From assembly GCF_012974865.1 (NCBI RefSeq), contig NZ_CP043633.1, forward strand, positions 3,035,501 through 3,099,500: a DNA stretch of 64,000 nt. Direction: 5' to 3'. Made by a program: the position numbers and the translations under genes. Below the pieces are notes generated by a model. It made no database searches and had not been told where the DNA came from. It saw nothing but the letters and a program-made list of their open reading frames with translations. Positions 62,121 to 64,000 of the stretch are shown here, piece by piece (position 1 is the stretch's first letter; every line of letters starts with the position of its first letter). The DNA comes from Nonlabens sp. Ci31 (lineage in GTDB: Bacteria > Bacteroidota > Bacteroidia > Flavobacteriales > Flavobacteriaceae).

Positions 62121-62144
62121 GTTCCGCTTTCGCGAAAGCGGAAC
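62121..62144. repeat. Dispersed palindromic element, best copy
   Basis: Perfect 24-bp palindrome with arms GTTCCGCTTTCG / CGAAAGCGGAAC, between the PETase-like gene and the ScfR-type regulator. Taken as the consensus of the family in this window. Confidence 0.95.
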
Positions 62145-62210
62145 AGTATTCACACTAAAAACACTTAAAATTTCTCCTTTAGGGTTCATACATACAATTA
62201 TAAAACACCT

Positions 62211-63689
62211 TTAAGCCATGAACTTAGCATTTAATTCTTCGACAATTTTTTCTATGTTTTTATTTCTAGCCACTTTATCTAAGATAGTTGCTGGCACTTG
62301 TCTCACCTCACAATCTTGAATAGAACAACGCTCGCAAGTCACTCCTACATGATGGTTTTTTATTTTAGGGTCTGTTAAAAAATGCAGTTTTCTTTCCAAT
62401 TGCTTATTGATAAGCAACCCGATGCTGATACTCCTAAAATGATTTTCTTTAAAAGGATCTTTAGTTACAGAGGACATTACCAAATACTTGGGACCATCAT
62501 TTTCATAGTTAGATATCTGTAAGTCAAATTCATGATTCTTTTCACTGTTACACATCTCTTTCAGTAACTTTAAAGATACCCACCGCCTGCAATAATGCTC
62601 ATTAGTTTCATTAGCATGTGGCGAATGTTGATGCGACAAATGCAATTCTTTTTTAAGATAAAATTGATGGCTTCCTGCCTTGTGTGTAAATCTCAAGAAA
62701 AATAAATTTTGAATATTATAGGCTTTGGGTAAAATATTAGTCAACCGCTGATAAAAGGATTCTGGAGAGGCATTAAATGCTTGTATAGCATCTAAAAATA
62801 AGGATCTATCGAAAGTCTCTTTTTCAAAAATATCCTGAAGCTTGGCTTTTATTTTATCACTGGGAATAATCAAAGCTCCAGCAAAATAAGAAGCATAGAA
62901 ATTATTTAAAACTTGGTCAAAAGAGTCAAATTTTATCCAAGGGAACGTGTACAAACGTTCCTGAATCTCTAGAAAATTATAGGCCAGTTCTTTTGCGTAA
63001 ATAAAAGTACGTTGAGCTTCGTCTATTTCATTGGTAAGTAGTAGGGTTTTGGTTTTGGGAACAAATACAGACCTCAAATTGCCCAATGCTTTATATTTAC
63101 TTAATTCATTGCCTTTTATACGGTATCCAAATTCTTCAATTAATATCTCTTCCAGATCTTTAGAAGTAATTTGTCCCTCTAAATCTATGTGATAGGCTCT
63201 AGCAAATTTTATAACACTTAGTTCTAAATCTTCAAAATAATTCTTATTTGCTTCTTGGAAAGAACGCACCGAAGCAAGGTAAAAACTCTCTCTACTGAAA
63301 TTATAATGTTGGGCGATTTTAATAATGGTAGTAATAAAGGCATTGACTTTAGCAGGTGCATTTGCTACAATGTCTATCAAATTACTCTCTTTAATACCGA
63401 AAAGCTCTAAGGGTATTTCTTTAAGTATTTTAGACTGTAGTATCTCTCCTATAGGAGCTAAGTTCTTATCTAACTTTAAGGATACCATTTGATCATAAGG
63501 CACATCTAATTTTTCAGAGAGCATTGCAATCTTATCAGGTTTTGGATATTTTTTTCCGTTTTCAATTTCGTTTAAATAAGACTTTGATAAACCAGAAAGT
63601 TTAGATAAACCAAACAAGGATAAATTCTTGTCCGTCCGTATCTGCTTGAGCTTTAAGCCAAATATCAATTTAATATAATCTTCTTCCAT
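62211..63689 (-). CDS. XRE/ScfR-type transcriptional regulator (RamB-like)
   Basis: 492 residues. An XRE helix-turn-helix fills about residues 10-65 (LKQIRTDKNLSLFGLSKLSG, KSYLNEIENGKKYPKP). A central region near 220-300 resembles the IrrE/ImmA-like domain (LTNEIDEAQRTFIYAKELAY) but lacks an evident HExxH zinc motif. The C-terminal ScfR/DUF2083-like part ends with a Cys cluster CERCSIQDCEVR near residue 450. RamB and related regulators control acetate and glyoxylate genes; here the neighbour transcribed in the opposite direction is malate synthase, which supports that role. Confidence 0.82.
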   Translation of the reverse strand: MEEDYIKLIFGLKLKQIRTDKNLSLFGLSKLSGLSKSYLNEIENGKKYPKPDKIAMLSEKLDVPYDQMVSLKLDKNLAPIGEILQSKILKEIPLELFGIKESNLIDIVANAPAKVNAFITTIIKIAQHYNFSRESFYLASVRSFQEANKNYFEDLELSVIKFARAYHIDLEGQITSKDLEEILIEEFGYRIKGNELSKYKALGNLRSVFVPKTKTLLLTNEIDEAQRTFIYAKELAYNFLEIQERLYTFPWIKFDSFDQVLNNFYASYFAGALIIPSDKIKAKLQDIFEKETFDRSLFLDAIQAFNASPESFYQRLTNILPKAYNIQNLFFLRFTHKAGSHQFYLKKELHLSHQHSPHANETNEHYCRRWVSLKLLKEMCNSEKNHEFDLQISNYENDGPKYLVMSSVTKDPFKENHFRSISIGLLINKQLERKLHFLTDPKIKNHHVGVTCERCSIQDCEVRQVPATILDKVARNKNIEKIVEELNAKFMA

Positions 63690-63694
63690 AAGAA

Positions 63695-63702
63695 CAAATA
63701 TA
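63695..63702 (-). promoter_or_regulatory. TAnnTTTG -7 box of the ScfR-type regulator gene
   Basis: Minus-strand TATATTTG, five bases before the ATG at 63689. Confidence 0.55.
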
Positions 63703-63704
63703 AG

Positions 63705-63758
63705 ATATTTTGCGAACTTTTATATTTTGCGAATTATATCTTTTAGCGAACGTTCGCT
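63705..63758. promoter_or_regulatory. Operator-like repeat cluster between ScfR-type regulator and aceB
   Basis: ATATTTTGCGAA occurs at 63705-63716 and again at 63722-63733 (17-bp period). A perfect 14-bp palindrome AGCGAACGTTCGCT follows at 63745-63758. They sit directly upstream of the regulator's own -7 box, as expected for autoregulation and for control of the divergent aceB. Confidence 0.6.
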
Positions 63759-63808
63759 TGTTTTTATTAAATCTTTGTTTTACTATTGTATTATAAAATA
63801 AACACCTC

Positions 63809-64000
63809 ATGGAAACCAGCACATTAAATTTAAGGAAACTCACGTATTCCAAAGACGTAGATAATTACTACCCAAAAATCCTATCAGACGAAGCCCTACA
63901 ATTTTTAACCGTACTTCATGAAAAATTCAATACCCAGCGATTGGAATTACTACAAAGCCGGTTGGAACAACAAAAGAAGTTTGACAAAGGTTTATTTCCT
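63809..64000 (+). CDS. aceB: Malate synthase A, 5' part (cut by window end)
   Basis: 64 codons to the window edge, beginning METSTLNLRKLTY. The stretch ILSDEALQFLTVLHEKFNTQ then RLELLQSRLEQQKKFDKG matches the N-terminal helices of malate synthase A. The enzyme joins glyoxylate and acetyl-CoA in the glyoxylate shunt. It is divergent from the ScfR-type regulator, with the repeat cluster between them. Confidence 0.8.
   Translation, partial: METSTLNLRKLTYSKDVDNYYPKILSDEALQFLTVLHEKFNTQRLELLQSRLEQQKKFDKGLFP

Noticed and set aside
4465..62144. Palindromes as a CRISPR array
   Set aside because: Copies are isolated and kilobases apart, with no regular spacers and no cas genes.
1..64000. tRNA, rRNA, insertion sequence or prophage genes
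   Set aside because: No cloverleaf, rRNA-like stretch, transposase or integrase was recognised on either strand by eye; a covariance-model search would be decisive.

Overview
The window reads as chromosomal DNA of a member of the Flavobacteriaceae (Bacteroidota), probably marine. It is AT-rich. Promoters follow the Bacteroidota TAnnTTTG pattern and often lie only 4-20 nt from the start codon. Lineage-typical genes are present: GldI, a type IX secretion sorting domain, the fused ResB/CcsA cytochrome c biogenesis protein, DUF6146/DUF6787, tandem DUF368 and DUF349. The genus cannot be fixed from this sequence. No rRNA, tRNA, CRISPR array, insertion sequence or prophage was found.

Layout. 1-5.1 kb: the 3' part of a phosphoglycerate dehydrogenase gene, pirin, a serine beta-lactamase-like hydrolase, a decayed DUF937 gene and small conserved genes. 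5.3-8.6 kb (minus strand): the ResB/CcsA fusion. 8.7-11.7 kb: DUF2520 protein, KdsC-type phosphatase, UbiA prenyltransferase and Maf. 11.8-15.4 kb: ndk, then NrnA, GldI and a cyclophilin/FKBP lipoprotein. 15.5-21.5 kb: RidA, nucleoside phosphorylase, a solute-binding-like protein, tRNA-dihydrouridine synthase and a B12/radical SAM protein. 21.8-26.5 kb: a complete thrABC operon. 26.7-32.5 kb: a beta-propeller lipoprotein, an RsmB-like methyltransferase, a secreted protein, a GNAT enzyme and a WG-repeat protein. 32.8-36.4 kb: purL. 36.4-39.7 kb: an accessory patch with an Imm11-like immunity gene, debris and two lipoproteins. 40-44.7 kb: an MFS transporter, a LuxR-type regulator and a zinc metalloprotease. 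45.2-54.2 kb: rsh, fur, purA, two DUF368 genes, aroE and DUF349. 54.3-58.7 kb: an orphan gene, a CIA30 protein and the minus-strand genes for an N-acetylglucosamine-kinase-like ATPase, gapA and pfkA. 58.8-64 kb: a sodium:solute symporter, a PETase-like secreted hydrolase, and a ScfR/RamB-type regulator divergent from the start of malate synthase (aceB).

Most genes are housekeeping: threonine, purine and shikimate biosynthesis, glycolysis, stringent response, RNA modification and cytochrome c maturation. The most notable items are the following. (1) A secreted, T9SS-tagged hydrolase at 60881-61984 carries the catalytic signature of PET-degrading polyester hydrolases. (2) A highly conserved palindrome (half-site GTTCCGCTTTCG) is dispersed through the window, with eleven exact copies of its 12-bp core; five lie inside genes and use all three reading frames. 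(3) Two otherwise intact genes, dus and an MFS transporter, have no ATG, GTG or TTG in front of their conserved N-termini. (4) A cluster of TTTTGCGAA repeats and a perfect palindrome form a likely operator between the ScfR-type regulator and aceB. (5) Several genes are decaying: DUF937, Imm11 and possibly others.
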